Shown here piece by piece: positions 26,180 through 35,311 of a stretch of DNA of 64,000 nucleotides. Source of the DNA: Nocardioides sp. Arc9.136 (GTDB taxonomy: Bacteria; Actinomycetota; Actinomycetes; Propionibacteriales; Nocardioidaceae); the NCBI RefSeq assembly GCF_030506255.1, contig NZ_CP113431.1, positions 2,232,001 through 2,296,000 of the forward strand, given 5' to 3'. The position numbers were made by a program, and so were the translations under genes. The notes under the pieces were generated by a model. That model saw only the letters and a program-made list of their open reading frames with translations, had not been told where the DNA came from and did no database searches. Each line of letters starts with the position of its first letter. The stretch's first letter is position 1.

Positions 26180-27697
26180 GTGACCGACGCCGCGACCACC
26201 GCGACCCCACGCAGTGCCGCGTCCGCCGGGTCGACGTACCGACCGGCCCGCTACCCCGGCGCTCCCCTGCTCGGCACCCAGGCGCGGCACCTGGTCACGC
26301 GGTTCTCGTACGGCGTGACGCCTGCGCTCGCCGCGGAGGTGCGCGCAGCCGGAGGCGCCCAGCGGTGGTTCCAGCGCCAGCTGCAGCCGGACGCCGTGGC
26401 GGACCGCGCCGGCGCCGGCCTGCGTCAGTGGTGGCCCAGCCTCGACCGGCGGCCCGAGGACCTCTGGGAGCGCCAGGTGGCCGAGGTCGAGGGCGGCTGG
26501 GAGGTCATGGAGGACTACGCGCGCTGGGCGCTCCTGCGGCGGATGACGTCGCGGCGCCAGGTGCTCGAGGTGATGACCGAGCTGTGGGAGAACCACTTCA
26601 ACGTGCCGGCCTCCGGGGACGCGCAGTTCACCCACCGCGTGTCGTACGGCGACACGATCCGCACCCACGCCCTGGGCCGCTTCGAGGACCTGCTGCACGC
26701 GGCGGTCACCCACCCGGCGATGGGCATCTTCCTCGACAACGCGGTGTCGACCGCCAAGCACCCCAACGAGAACCTCGGCCGTGAGCTCCTGGAGCTGCAC
26801 ACCGTCGGCCGCGGGCAGTACGACGAGGACGACGTGAAGGCCTCGGCCCGGATCCTCACCGGCTACCGCGTGGACATGTGGGACACCTGGGCGGCCACGT
26901 ACTCGCCGCGGGACCACTGGGTCGGCCCCGTGCGCGTCATGGGCTTCAGCGACGCCAACGCCGACCGCGACGGCCGGGCGGTCGTGCGCCGCTACCTCTC
27001 CTACCTCGCCCACCACCCCGCGACGGCCCAGCGCGTCGCACGCCGGCTCGCGGTGAAGTTCGTGCGCGACGACCCGCCGCAGGCGCTGGTGGACCGCCTC
27101 GCCCGCGTCTACCTCGATGCGGGCACGGAGATCCGGCCGGTCCTGCGGGCCCTCGTCGCGACCCCGGAGTTCAAGGCCTCGGTCGGCAGCAAGGTGCGCG
27201 ACCCCGGTGAGGACCTCGTCGCGACCTACCGGGCCCTGCGGGCGAGGATCACCCGCGTCACGGGCGCGAAGGCCGAGGAGCAGGCCGCCCGGGCCGTCCT
27301 GTGGCAGGTCGGCAGCCTCGGCACGAGCCCCTTCTCCTGGCCCCGCCCCGACGGCCAGCCGATCGACAGCGAGTCGTGGTCGTCCCCGTCGCGGGTGCTG
27401 GCCTCGATGGACCTGCACTGGACCCTCGCGGGCGGCTGGTGGCCCAAGGTGGGCGTCGCCTACCGCACGCCGCGCCAGTGGCTCCCGCGCAAAAAGCTGC
27501 GCTTCGACCTGCTGGTCGACCACCTCAGCCAGGAGCTGCTGCACCGCCGCTCGACCGCCACGCTGCTGCGCGCCTGCTGCGAGGCGTGCGTGGTCGCTCC
27601 CGGCGAGGTGATCAGCGCCGACCACGGCCTGGTGAAGTGGGACTTCCACCGGCTGCTGGGCACGATCCTCGACTCCCCCGCCCACATGACCCGGTGA
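26180..27697 (+). CDS. DUF1800 family protein
   Basis: A 505-residue protein of the DUF1800 family, widespread in bacteria with its partner DUF1501. Conserved blocks visible are LVTRFSYGVTP near the start, WENHFNV, HPAMGIFLDN, NENLGRELLELHTVG and ARILTGY. GTG 26180 starts within a Thr/Ala-rich lead and no signal peptide is seen, although homologues are often exported. It overlaps the DUF1501 gene by GTGA, so both are made together. Function is unknown; a carbohydrate- or polymer-related envelope role has been guessed for the pair. Confidence 0.85.
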   Translation: MTDAATTATPRSAASAGSTYRPARYPGAPLLGTQARHLVTRFSYGVTPALAAEVRAAGGAQRWFQRQLQPDAVADRAGAGLRQWWPSLDRRPEDLWERQVAEVEGGWEVMEDYARWALLRRMTSRRQVLEVMTELWENHFNVPASGDAQFTHRVSYGDTIRTHALGRFEDLLHAAVTHPAMGIFLDNAVSTAKHPNENLGRELLELHTVGRGQYDEDDVKASARILTGYRVDMWDTWAATYSPRDHWVGPVRVMGFSDANADRDGRAVVRRYLSYLAHHPATAQRVARRLAVKFVRDDPPQALVDRLARVYLDAGTEIRPVLRALVATPEFKASVGSKVRDPGEDLVATYRALRARITRVTGAKAEEQAARAVLWQVGSLGTSPFSWPRPDGQPIDSESWSSPSRVLASMDLHWTLAGGWWPKVGVAYRTPRQWLPRKKLRFDLLVDHLSQELLHRRSTATLLRACCEACVVAPGEVISADHGLVKWDFHRLLGTILDSPAHMTR

Positions 27698-28965
27698 CCA
27701 CCATGACCTCCTCCCCCACCCCGTCCTCGAGCGCTGCTCCGTGCTGCGCGGAGTTCGCCCGGCTCTCCCGCCGCGGCCTCCTCGGCGCGCTCGCCCTGGC
27801 CGGCACCGCCACCGCGGTCGGCTCCGCCGTCGTCACCGCCTCCCCGGCGCGGGCGGCGTCGGCCGACTCGGTGCTGGTCGTGCTGTCGCTGCGGGGGGCC
27901 GCCGACGGCCTGTCGCTGGTCGTGCCGCACGGCGACCCCGTCTACTACGCCGCCCGGCCCCGGATCGCGGTGCCCGCGGCCAGCCTGCTGGCCAAGGACG
28001 ACATGTTCGGCCTGCACCCGGGCCTCGCCCCGCTGCTGCCGCTGTGGCGGTCGGGACGACTCGCCGCCGTGCAGGCCACCGGGCTCCCGGCCCCCAACCG
28101 GTCGCACTTCGCCGCGATGGAGGAGGTCGAGGACGCCAACCCCGGCTCGGCGACCCGGCAGGGCTGGCTCAACCGGCTCATCGGCACCGACGCCAACCGC
28201 TCGCCGCTGCAGGCCGTCGGCATCGGCGGCGGTGTGCTGCCGACCAGCCTGTACGGCGCGGAGCCGGTCATGTCGACCGGCGACGTCGACTCGGTGGCGG
28301 TGCCGGGCGACGACAAGTGGGACACCGCCGGCGGGCGCGTCCGGTCGCTGCACACGATGTGGGACGGCGACGCCGGGCCGCTGGGGCGCGCCGTGCGCTC
28401 GGCGTTCTCCGCGGTGGACGCCTTCGGGCCGGCCCGGGAGACCCCCGACCACTCCGCGGCGTACCCCCGCTCCGACCTCGGCCGCGCGCTGGCGCAGGTC
28501 GCCCGCATCGTCCGCGGGGACGTGGGCGTCGAGGTCGTCACCGTCGACCAGGGCGACTGGGACATGCACTCCGACATCGGCACGCTGCAGGGCGGCCGGA
28601 TGCGCCACAACGTCGAGGACCTCGCCGCCTCGGTCGCGGCGCTGTTCGCCGACCTCGGGCCGCTGGCCGACAAGGTGACGCTGGTGACGATCAGCGAGTT
28701 CGGGCGGCGGGTCGTGGAGAACGACAGCCACGGGCTCGACCACGGCTACGGCAACGTCATGCTGCTCGCCGGCGCCGGGGTCAAGGGCGGCCGGTACCAC
28801 GGGACGTGGCCGGGGCTGACGAACACCCTGGACGCCGACCTGCTGGTGACCACCGACTACCGCAGCGTGCTCGCCGAGGTGGTCTCGACGCGGTTCGGCG
28901 CCTCGACCGCCCGGGTGTTCCCGGGCTTCCGGCCCGAGCAGGTGGGCGTGATGACCTCGCTGTGA
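27694..28965 (+). CDS. DUF1501 family protein with Tat signal
   Basis: A 423-residue protein. The N-terminus has a twin-arginine signal: SRRGLLGALALAG, then Ala-rich to ARAASAD near residue 55. The mature part is a sulfatase/phosphatase-like DUF1501 fold: VLVVLSLRGAADGLSLVVPH, FGLHPGLAPLLPLW, VTISEFGRRVVEN, and LDHGYGNVMLLAG near the C-terminus. Tat export implies it folds before export, perhaps with metal. It is coupled to the DUF1800 gene. Confidence 0.85.
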   Translation: MTTMTSSPTPSSSAAPCCAEFARLSRRGLLGALALAGTATAVGSAVVTASPARAASADSVLVVLSLRGAADGLSLVVPHGDPVYYAARPRIAVPAASLLAKDDMFGLHPGLAPLLPLWRSGRLAAVQATGLPAPNRSHFAAMEEVEDANPGSATRQGWLNRLIGTDANRSPLQAVGIGGGVLPTSLYGAEPVMSTGDVDSVAVPGDDKWDTAGGRVRSLHTMWDGDAGPLGRAVRSAFSAVDAFGPARETPDHSAAYPRSDLGRALAQVARIVRGDVGVEVVTVDQGDWDMHSDIGTLQGGRMRHNVEDLAASVAALFADLGPLADKVTLVTISEFGRRVVENDSHGLDHGYGNVMLLAGAGVKGGRYHGTWPGLTNTLDADLLVTTDYRSVLAEVVSTRFGASTARVFPGFRPEQVGVMTSL

Positions 28966-29002
28966 GCGGGCCGCTGGACGAGAACGTGTTCCACCCGCCA
29001 CA

Positions 29003-30061
29003 GTGACGACCGTGCGCGTCGTCCAGTGGGCCACCGGCGGGGTCGGCAAGGCCGCGATCGAGACCCTGCTCCTCCATCCCGAGCTCGAGCTGGTGGGCTG
29101 CTGGGTGCACTCCCCCGACAAGCACGGCCGTGACGTCGGCGAGCTGATCGGCCGCGACCCGATCGGGGTCACCGCGACGACGAGCCTCGACGACGTCCTC
29201 GCCCTCGAGGCCGACTGCGTCGTCTACTGCCCGCTGGTGCCCGACCGCGACGAGGTGGCGACGCTCCTGCGCTCGGGGGCGAACGTCGTCACGCCGGTCG
29301 GCTGGTTCTACCCCTCCGAGCGCAGCGGGGCCCCGTTGGCGGCGGCCTGCGCCGAGGGCGGCACGACCCTCCACGGCACCGGCATCAACCCCGGCGGGAT
29401 CACCGAGCTCCATCCGCTGGTGTTCTCCGCGCTGTCCTCGGCCGTGACGTACGTGCGCGGGGAGGAGTTCTCCGACATCCGCACCTACGGCGCGCCCGAC
29501 GTGGTCCGCGACATCATGATGTTCGGGGGCCCGCCCGCGGAGGCGATGGGCGGCCCGATGCTCGGGCTGCTCTCGAGCGGCTTCGTGCAGTCGGTCCGGA
29601 TGTGCCTGGACACCCTCGGCTTCAGCGCCGACGCCGAGATCAGCACCTCCCAGGAGGTCGCCGTGGCGACGGCACCGATCGACTCCCCCGTCGGCACCAT
29701 CGAGCCGGGTCGCGTGGCCGGGCAGCGGTTCATGTGGGAGGCGGCCGTCGGGGAGCAGGTGGTGGTCCGGGTCGCGGTCAACTGGCTGATGGGCGAGGAG
29801 CACCTCGACCCGCCGTGGACCTTCGGCCCGGAGGGCGAGCGCTTCGAGGTCGAGGTCCAAGGCGACCCACCGGCGTTCGTCACGATCAAGGGCTGGCAGC
29901 CGTCGACGGTCGCGGAGGGACTGGTCCGCAACCCCGGCGTCGTGGCCACCGCCGCGCACTGCGTCAACTCGGTCCCGTACGTCGTCGCGGCCGAGCCCGG
30001 GATCAGGACCTACCTCGACCTGCCGCTGGTCGCCGGCCGGGCCCACCCCGACCTCAGGTAG
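29003..30061 (+). CDS. DapB-like NAD(P)-dependent dehydrogenase
   Basis: A 352-residue oxidoreductase with a dihydrodipicolinate reductase-type N-terminal Rossmann fold: VVQWATGGVGKAAIETLL at about residues 5-22, HPELELVGCWVHSPDKHGRD, then GTGINPG. Relatives include 2,4-diaminopentanoate dehydrogenase and many uncharacterised actinobacterial enzymes acting on steroids or amines. Starts with GTG 29003, 37 bases after the DUF1501 gene. A hairpin terminator follows. Confidence 0.75.
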   Translation: MTTVRVVQWATGGVGKAAIETLLLHPELELVGCWVHSPDKHGRDVGELIGRDPIGVTATTSLDDVLALEADCVVYCPLVPDRDEVATLLRSGANVVTPVGWFYPSERSGAPLAAACAEGGTTLHGTGINPGGITELHPLVFSALSSAVTYVRGEEFSDIRTYGAPDVVRDIMMFGGPPAEAMGGPMLGLLSSGFVQSVRMCLDTLGFSADAEISTSQEVAVATAPIDSPVGTIEPGRVAGQRFMWEAAVGEQVVVRVAVNWLMGEEHLDPPWTFGPEGERFEVEVQGDPPAFVTIKGWQPSTVAEGLVRNPGVVATAAHCVNSVPYVVAAEPGIRTYLDLPLVAGRAHPDLR

Positions 30062-30067
30062 CGCCGA

Positions 30068-30089
30068 GACCCGCCCTGCCGGGCGGGTC
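30068..30089 (+). terminator. Terminator hairpin
   Basis: GACCCGCCC pairs with GGGCGGGTC across TGCC, a 9-bp stem and 4-base loop. It begins 7 bases past the dehydrogenase stop. Confidence 0.7.
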
Positions 30090-30131
30090 GTGCCCCTGGC
30101 GCCGTCCTCGCCGATCCGGTAGACCACCGGC

Positions 30132-30974
30132 ATGGTGGACCGTCCGCGCGACCGGCCGGCGCCGCGGCTCGGCCGGCGGCGCCTGGTCGCGGGCGCCGGC
30201 GCGGCTGCTGCGGCCGCTGCCGCCGGCGTCGCCGGGTGGGAGCTGGCGCCGCCCTCGTTCACGGCGCGGGTCCAGGCGCAGCTCGGCATCGAGCCGGATG
30301 CCTTCGTCCCCGACGCCCCGGAGGGCCAGGTGCGTCTCGAGCGGGTGTCCTCGGACGCGATGGGCCCGGTCGACCTGTTCACCGCGGTGCCCGCCGGCCA
30401 CGGCGACGGCGCCGGCCTGCCCGTCGTCGTCGTCCTCCACGGCGCGAGCGCCTCGGCCGACCAGCTGAGGGGCTTCGGCCTCGCGCGGTTCGTGACCGCC
30501 GCCGCCGAGGCCGGCTCCCCGCCGTTCGTGCTCGCCGGCACCGACGACGGACCCGCGGGATGGGTGCCCTCCGGCGGGAGCGACCCGCAGCGGATGCTGC
30601 GCGAGGAGCTGCCCCGGTGGCTGGAGGACCGCGGCTACGACGCCGGCCGCCGGGCGCTCTGGGGCTGGTCCCGCGGTGGGTACGGCGCCCTGCGCCTCGT
30701 CCTGGTGGAGCCGGGATGGGCCGCCGCGCTGGCCCTGTTCAGCCCGGCTCTCGGCGAGGACGACCCCGTGCTGGCGGACCTCGGGCCGCTGGCCGGCGTG
30801 CCGTGGGGCCTGTGGTGCGGGGCCTGGGACGCGTTCCGCGGCGGCTCCGAGGCGCTCGCCGCAGCCGCTCCGACCGCCCCCGACCCCTGGGTCGCCGGCG
30901 ACGGCGGCCACACCCGGGCCTACTGGAACGGGCACACGCTGGCGGCCTTCGCGCACCTGGCGCGTCGCCTCTAG
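30132..30974 (+). CDS. Secreted alpha/beta-hydrolase esterase
   Basis: A 280-residue hydrolase. The N-terminus (LGRRRLVAGAGAAAAAAAAG) looks like a Tat-type signal. The nucleophile elbow is GWSRGGYGAL with Ser near residue 180; VVVVLHGASASADQL is the oxyanion-hole strand, and the His is probably in DGGHTRAYWN near the C-terminus. It resembles esterase D/feruloyl esterase-type enzymes. It overlaps the convergent MscS gene by 4 bases. Confidence 0.8.
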   Translation: MVDRPRDRPAPRLGRRRLVAGAGAAAAAAAAGVAGWELAPPSFTARVQAQLGIEPDAFVPDAPEGQVRLERVSSDAMGPVDLFTAVPAGHGDGAGLPVVVVLHGASASADQLRGFGLARFVTAAAEAGSPPFVLAGTDDGPAGWVPSGGSDPQRMLREELPRWLEDRGYDAGRRALWGWSRGGYGALRLVLVEPGWAAALALFSPALGEDDPVLADLGPLAGVPWGLWCGAWDAFRGGSEALAAAAPTAPDPWVAGDGGHTRAYWNGHTLAAFAHLARRL

Positions 30975-32158
30975 GGATCCGCGTCCGGACGCCTGTCCGC
31001 CTCGTCCTCCCCCTCCTCCTCGGGCCGCCCACCGCGCCGCTCGGCGCGCGCGTCGGCCGCCTCGTCCCCGTGGAAGAGCCCGCTGTGCCGGTCCTCGCTC
31101 TCCGCGTCCCGGACCCGGGGACCGGGACCGGGCTCGCCGACGAGCTGGACGCGCTGGCGCGGCAGCCCGGCGTCGCCGTGCTCGCGCACCCAGGCGACCA
31201 GGTGCTCGCGCACGAGGCACCGCAGGTCGAACAGGCGGGCCGCGTCGCTGGCGGTGACGAGCGCGCGCAGGCGCACCCAGCCGCCGACGGCGTCGGTCAC
31301 CTGGAGCACCTTCACCCGGCCGTCCCAGAGGTCGGTGCTCTCGAGGACGCGGTCCAGCTCGGTGCGCATCGCGTTCACGTCGACCCTCCAGTCGACGTCG
31401 AGCTCGACCGAGCCGAGGAGCTCGGAGCTGTGCCGAGTCCAGTTCTGGAACGGCGTGCTGGTGAACCAGGTGCACGGCAGGACGAGCCGCCGGTCGTCCC
31501 AGGCCCGCACGACGACGTAGCTGAGGGTGATCTCCTCGATCCAGCCCCACTCCTCGTCGACGATCACGACGTCGTCGATCCGCACCGCGTCGCTGAACGC
31601 CAGCTGGAGGCCGGCGAAGACGTTGCTCAGGGTGCTCTGGGCCGCGACGGCCGCCACGACGCTGATCAGGCCGGCCGAGGCCAGGAGGCTCGCGCCGACG
31701 GCCTCCACCCCCGGGAAGCTCAGCAGCACCGACCCGGTGACGATGACGACGCCGGCCGCGATCGTGAGCCGCCGGATGATCAGCACCTGCGTGCGGAGCC
31801 GGCGCGCGTGCCGGTTGTCGGGGACGTCGGTCCGGTTGCGGCGCAGGCCTAGGTCCTCGACGAAGAGGACCGCCGCGGTCAGCAGCCAGCCGACCGCGCC
31901 GATCGTGAGGACCTGCTCGACCTGGTGCAGCCACCCCCAGTCCCCGTCGGCGGAGCGCTCGAAGCGGTCGAGCGCGGGCCGGAGGGCGAGGACGAGCACG
32001 AGCACCCGGAAGGGGAACCGGACCACCCGGTGCAGGTGCGCCGCGGGCTCCCAGCGCCGACCGAGCAGGGAGGCGGCCAGCCAGGAGAGGACGATGACGA
32101 CGAGGGCGACAGCGAGCGCCACCCCGGCCGCCCCCAGCTCGTCGGTCCAACGCGTCAT
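30971..32158 (-). CDS. Small-conductance mechanosensitive channel (MscS family)
   Basis: A 395-residue channel with about five membrane segments in the first 190 residues. The pore helix and beta domain are evident: VAAVAAQSTLSNVFAGLQLA then FSDAVRIDDVVIVDEEWGWI and EEITLSYVVVRAWDDRRLVLP. This is the MscS consensus. It opens under osmotic downshock. The C-terminal tail is charged. Confidence 0.85.
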   Translation of the reverse strand: MTRWTDELGAAGVALAVALVVIVLSWLAASLLGRRWEPAAHLHRVVRFPFRVLVLVLALRPALDRFERSADGDWGWLHQVEQVLTIGAVGWLLTAAVLFVEDLGLRRNRTDVPDNRHARRLRTQVLIIRRLTIAAGVVIVTGSVLLSFPGVEAVGASLLASAGLISVVAAVAAQSTLSNVFAGLQLAFSDAVRIDDVVIVDEEWGWIEEITLSYVVVRAWDDRRLVLPCTWFTSTPFQNWTRHSSELLGSVELDVDWRVDVNAMRTELDRVLESTDLWDGRVKVLQVTDAVGGWVRLRALVTASDAARLFDLRCLVREHLVAWVREHGDAGLPRQRVQLVGEPGPGPRVRDAESEDRHSGLFHGDEAADARAERRGGRPEEEGEDEADRRPDADP

Positions 32159-32191
32159 CGCGCCGCCCGGGAAGGGCTCACCACCGGCAGG

Positions 32192-32287
32192 TCACAGCGC
32201 GATGATCGCGATGATGATCGCGGTCACCACCAGCGACAGCAGCAGCGAGCCGAAGCAGCCCAACCGGTTGCTGAAGAAGAGGAACAC
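32192..32287 (-). CDS. 31-residue membrane protein (SNRLGC type)
   Basis: GTG 32287 opens a frame that reads FLFFSNRLGCFGSLLLS and then a hydrophobic helix VVTAIIIAIIAL to a TGA at 32192. The SNR-x-GC-x-GS head with one membrane segment is familiar to me from many actinobacterial genomes as a tiny conserved protein. It starts 3 bases after the stop of the acidic-protein gene, so the two are likely coexpressed. Too short for usual gene callers. Confidence 0.6.
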   Translation of the reverse strand: MFLFFSNRLGCFGSLLLSLVVTAIIIAIIAL

Positions 32288-32290
32288 CGA

Positions 32291-32515
32291 TCACTCGCCG
32301 CCGTCCGCGTCGGCGACGTCCGGCGCGTTCTTGGAGGGTTGGGCGTCCTGGTCCTCGGTGCCGGGGTCGCCGCCCTCCGCCGCGCCGTCCACCGAGGGCC
32401 CGTCCACGCCGGCGTCAGCGTCGGCGTCCACCGAGGCGGGCCCGGTGAGCGGCGGCTCGGCGTCCTGGTCGTGCCCGTACGACGGCTGGGGGTCGGTGCT
32501 GCTCGAGTCGGTCAT
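32291..32515 (-). CDS. Acidic hypothetical protein, 74 aa
   Basis: Starts MTDSSSTDPQPSYGHDQDAE and is almost entirely Asp/Glu/Pro/Ser/Gly, with VDADADAGVDGPSVDG. It is probably disordered. No motif. It is followed at once by the 31-residue membrane protein gene. Confidence 0.45.
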   Translation of the reverse strand: MTDSSSTDPQPSYGHDQDAEPPLTGPASVDADADAGVDGPSVDGAAEGGDPGTEDQDAQPSKNAPDVADADGGE

Positions 32516-32658
32516 GACGGGTCGGTACCCCACGCCCCGCCGCGGCATCAGTCGCCCCTCCGGGTGAGGTACGACGCCATCCACGCCGGGCACCTCTCCC
32601 CGGCAGCACCCCCGAGCCGCGCACCCCGCCGCTCGGCCACCGAGAAGGAGCACCCCCT

Positions 32659-32727
32659 GTGAAGCGAGCACTCATGCTCTACGTCGTCCGGCTCCTGTGG
32701 GCCGGTCCGCAGCGCAGCGGCAACTGA
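32659..32727 (+). CDS. Possible 22-residue peptide
   Basis: GTG 32659 with a good AAGGAG nine bases upstream encodes KRALMLYVVRLLWAGPQRSG-N and stops at 32727. A basic, amphipathic, hydrophobic peptide followed 38 bases later by a strong terminator. The ribosome binding site and terminator make it worth noting, but no homology can be claimed. Confidence 0.35.
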   Translation: MKRALMLYVVRLLWAGPQRSGN

Positions 32728-32765
32728 CGCCCGCGGGCCGACGCCGGTACCCGGTCGACCACGAC

Positions 32766-32797
32766 ACGAGGCCGTCCCCTGGCGGGGACGGCCTCGT
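32766..32797. terminator. Strong bidirectional terminator
   Basis: ACGAGGCCGTCCCC at 32766-32779 pairs perfectly with 32784-32797 across TGGC: a 14-bp stem, the best hairpin in the window. It lies between the plus-strand peptide frame and the minus-strand gene ending at 32847. Confidence 0.85.
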
Positions 32798-32846
32798 CGT
32801 GGATCCGGGCCGGGCGCCGGCAGCGCCCGGGGTGGTGGTCGGTCGG

Positions 32847-32990
32847 TCAGCGCTTGCCGGACCCGCCGGAGCGCCGGGCCTTCGCCTGGTCCACCGCCGA
32901 CTTGATCCGGGCCTGGTTCTCGGGCTTGCGGGCCTCGCTGTACACCTTCTTGGCGACACCGAGCAGGGCCGCCGTCCTCATGATCTTCAT
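32847..32990 (-). CDS. Small basic protein, 47 aa
   Basis: Reads MKIMRTAALLGVAKKVYSEA, then RKPENQARIKSAVDQ and a Lys/Arg-rich end (KARRSGGSGKR). Similar short basic proteins with KPENQxRIK are common in actinobacteria; function unknown, nucleic-acid binding is possible from charge. It lies 5 bases downstream of the spermidine-synthase-like gene stop, so it is the last gene of that operon. Confidence 0.65.
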   Translation of the reverse strand: MKIMRTAALLGVAKKVYSEARKPENQARIKSAVDQAKARRSGGSGKR

Positions 32991-32995
32991 GCCGG

Positions 32996-33751
32996 TCAGG
33001 TACCCCGTCCGCCGCCGAACGAGTCGCTCACCCGGTCGTGACCCAGCACTCGTGCCGCCAGCGGGCCACCCGCGGCCCGCGCGGCCAGGGCCTCGGCGAG
33101 CGAGTCGTCCGGCCCCGCCACCACGGTGAGGTTGCCGGCCCGCCGGGCCCGCAGCGTGGCCGGCTCGGCCGCGACCAGCGTGCGGGCGAAGACCGACCGC
33201 AGCCCGGCGACCGCGTCGCGGGTGGCCGCGAACGGCGCCCGGTCGCTGAGGTTGAGCAGGAACCAGCCGCCGGGGACCAGCACCCGCGCGACGTCGGCGA
33301 AGAACGCGGTGGTCACCAGCTCGGCGGGGACCCGCCCGGCGTCGTACGCGTCCAGCACGACCATGTCGGCGCAGTCGTCCCGGAGCGCGGCGATCCCGGT
33401 GAGCCCGTCGGTCGGCCGCACGCGGATGCCGCTGCGGCGCGGCAGCGGCAGCCGCTCGCGGACGAGGGCGGTCAGGGTCTCGTCCGGCTCCAGCACGACC
33501 TGCCAGGACCCGGGACGGGTCGCGGCGACGTACCGCGGCAGCGTCAGGCCCGCGCCGCCGACGTGCACGACGCGGGTCGGCTCCCCGGCGGGGCGGTGGA
33601 GGTCCACGACGTCCCCGAGGCGGCGCACGTAGTCGAAGGCGAGGTGCGTGGGGTCGGCGAGGTCGACGTGGGACTGGTCGCGGCCGTCGAGGCGCACCAG
33701 CCAGGAGTCGGTGCGGTCGCCCGGGACGACCTCGCGGTGGGTGCCGGTCAC
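32996..33751 (-). CDS. Spermidine synthase-like methyltransferase-fold protein
   Basis: A 251-residue protein with a Rossmann fold of the spermidine synthase type: [19 protein letters not shown], then [30 protein letters not shown] and [13 protein letters not shown]. The D-A-Y-D segment matches the aminopropyltransferase acidic site, but other polyamine residues are not clear, so the substrate is open. GTG 33751 overlaps the YnfA gene stop by 4 bases. Confidence 0.75.
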   Translation of the reverse strand: MTGTHREVVPGDRTDSWLVRLDGRDQSHVDLADPTHLAFDYVRRLGDVVDLHRPAGEPTRVVHVGGAGLTLPRYVAATRPGSWQVVLEPDETLTALVRERLPLPRRSGIRVRPTDGLTGIAALRDDCADMVVLDAYDAGRVPAELVTTAFFADVARVLVPGGWFLLNLSDRAPFAATRDAVAGLRSVFARTLVAAEPATLRARRAGNLTVVAGPDDSLAEALAARAAGGPLAARVLGHDRVSDSFGGGRGT

Positions 33752-34083
33752 GACGGGCGTGGGGCGTACATGATGACCGCGACGCCGACCAGGCACAGCA
33801 GGGCGCCGCCCACGTCGTACCGGTCGGGCCGGAAGCCGTCCACGACCATCCCCCACGCGAGCGACCCGGCGACGAAGACCCCGCCGTACGCCGCGAGGAT
33901 GCGGCCGAAGCTCGCGTCCGGCTGAAGGGTCGCCACGAACCCGTAGGCCCCCAGCGCGACCACCCCGGCACCGATCCACAGCCAGCCGCGGTGCTCGCGG
34001 ACCCCCTGCCACACCAGCCAGGCGCCGCCGATCTCGGCCAGCGCGGCGAGGCCGAAGAGGAGCAGCGAGCGGACGACGCTCAT
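33748..34083 (-). CDS. YnfA family membrane protein
   Basis: A 111-residue protein with four membrane segments and the UPF0060 signature: [20 protein letters not shown] at the start, [20 protein letters not shown], and [16 protein letters not shown] then DGFRPDRYD. The family resembles small multidrug resistance proteins. It overlaps the ankyrin gene upstream and the synthase-like gene downstream by 4 bases each. Confidence 0.9.
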   Translation of the reverse strand: MSVVRSLLLFGLAALAEIGGAWLVWQGVREHRGWLWIGAGVVALGAYGFVATLQPDASFGRILAAYGGVFVAGSLAWGMVVDGFRPDRYDVGGALLCLVGVAVIMYAPRPS

Positions 34084-34487
34084 GCGCCCTCCCCCCGCAG
34101 CAGGGCGGTCATCTCGGGCAGCTCGAACACCTCGGCGACCGCGTACCCGGACTGCCGGCCGAGCGTCGGGTCCGCGCCCGCCCCGAGGAGCCGGGTGACG
34201 ACGTCGGCGCGTCGGCGGAACACCGCCGCGCCCAGGGCGGTCTGGCCGCGGTCGTTGACCCGGGAGTGGTCCGCGCCGCGCTCGAGCAGCCCCGCCACGA
34301 GGTCGACGTGGACGTGGTACGCCGCGAGCAGGAGGAGGGTGTCCCCCGAGCTGTTCGTCAGGTCGACCGGCAGGCCGGCGTCGACGTGCTCGAGGAGCAG
34401 CGGGTCGCCGGCGCGCGCGAGGTCGAGCATCGACTGCAGGAACGACAGCTCCTCGTCGGTCAGCCCCTGGCCCGGCCCGTCGCTCAT
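34080..34487 (-). CDS. Ankyrin-repeat protein, 135 aa
   Basis: About three ankyrin repeats: [20 protein letters not shown], then [40 protein letters not shown] and [20 protein letters not shown]. The N-terminus is a short helix. It is a protein-binding scaffold of unknown partner. First gene of the overlapping ankyrin-YnfA-synthase operon, divergent from 34531. Confidence 0.85.
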   Translation of the reverse strand: MSDGPGQGLTDEELSFLQSMLDLARAGDPLLLEHVDAGLPVDLTNSSGDTLLLLAAYHVHVDLVAGLLERGADHSRVNDRGQTALGAAVFRRRADVVTRLLGAGADPTLGRQSGYAVAEVFELPEMTALLRGEGA

Positions 34488-34530
34488 GCGGGCCACGGTA
34501 GCGACGCGCGCGGCGGGGTAACGGGGCGCC

Positions 34531-34791
34531 ATGAGCGAACAGCCCGAACGTCCCGCCCAGCCGGGCACCGAGACCCACGTCGCCAAGGAGGTCGTCGCGG
34601 ACGTGCAGGCGGCGCTCGACGCCACCTTCAACGCCCGCGGGGGCGGCGCCGCCCAGGAGGCCGAGGTCCACCTGCGCGACCAGCTCGAGCAGCGCGGTGT
34701 CCTGGACCGGCTCTCCGGCGCGTGGGTCGCGCAGGCCGCCGGCCGCATCGCCGACGGCGAGCCGGTGGCCGCCGAGCCCGGCGACGCGTGA
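34531..34791 (+). CDS. Hypothetical protein, 86 aa
   Basis: Starts [20 protein letters not shown] and then one helical region: [20 protein letters not shown] and [18 protein letters not shown]. Soluble and acidic. Divergent from the ankyrin gene by 43 bases and ends 4 bases before the phosphatase gene, so probably cotranscribed with it. Not recognised. Confidence 0.6.
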   Translation: MSEQPERPAQPGTETHVAKEVVADVQAALDATFNARGGGAAQEAEVHLRDQLEQRGVLDRLSGAWVAQAAGRIADGEPVAAEPGDA

Positions 34792-34795
34792 GCGC

Positions 34796-35284
34796 ATGAG
34801 CACGATCAGCTGGACGACCGACCCGGTCGACCTCCCGGGCGTCGACCCCGCAGACCCGCCCAGCGAGCTGGTCGCTGACCGGCTGTGGCACGGCGGCTGC
34901 CCCGTCGACTTCGGCTGGGCACGCGCCACGGGCATCGACGTGGTCCTCGACCTCGCCGACGCCGACGCCCATCCGCCCGCCGCGGAGATCGACGGGCTGA
35001 TCTACCTCAAGTGCCCGCTGGTCGACCACGACACGCTCCCCGACGAGGGCCTGACGCTGCGCCTGGCTGCGTTGGTCGCGGGCCTGGTCGAGGACGGGCA
35101 CCGGGCCCTGGTGCACTGCACCTTCGGACGCAACCGGTCGGGCCTGATGGCGACGCTCGTGGTCCGGGAGCTGCTCAGGCTCACCGGCGCCGACGCCCTC
35201 GCCCACGTCCGCGCCCGCCGTGACCGGGTGGCCAACAACACGGCGTTCGAGGCCTGGCTGGAGTCGCTGCCGGCTCCGCGGTGA
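34796..35284 (+). CDS. Dual-specificity protein phosphatase
   Basis: A 162-residue phosphatase. The active site is [10 protein letters not shown] (the HCx5R loop) near residue 105; the general acid is likely Asp in LVDHDTLPD. It probably removes phosphate from Ser/Thr/Tyr in proteins or other phosphoesters. ATG 34796 lies 4 bases after the stop of the previous gene. Confidence 0.85.
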   Translation: MSTISWTTDPVDLPGVDPADPPSELVADRLWHGGCPVDFGWARATGIDVVLDLADADAHPPAAEIDGLIYLKCPLVDHDTLPDEGLTLRLAALVAGLVEDGHRALVHCTFGRNRSGLMATLVVRELLRLTGADALAHVRARRDRVANNTAFEAWLESLPAPR

Positions 35285-35311
35285 GTCCTGCTCACGGGGC
35301 GCCCGGCGAGG

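Noticed and set aside
32192..32287. Random hydrophobic frame
   Set aside because: Considered and set aside as an explanation: the SNR-x-GC-x-GS head and tight spacing to the previous gene make a real gene more likely.
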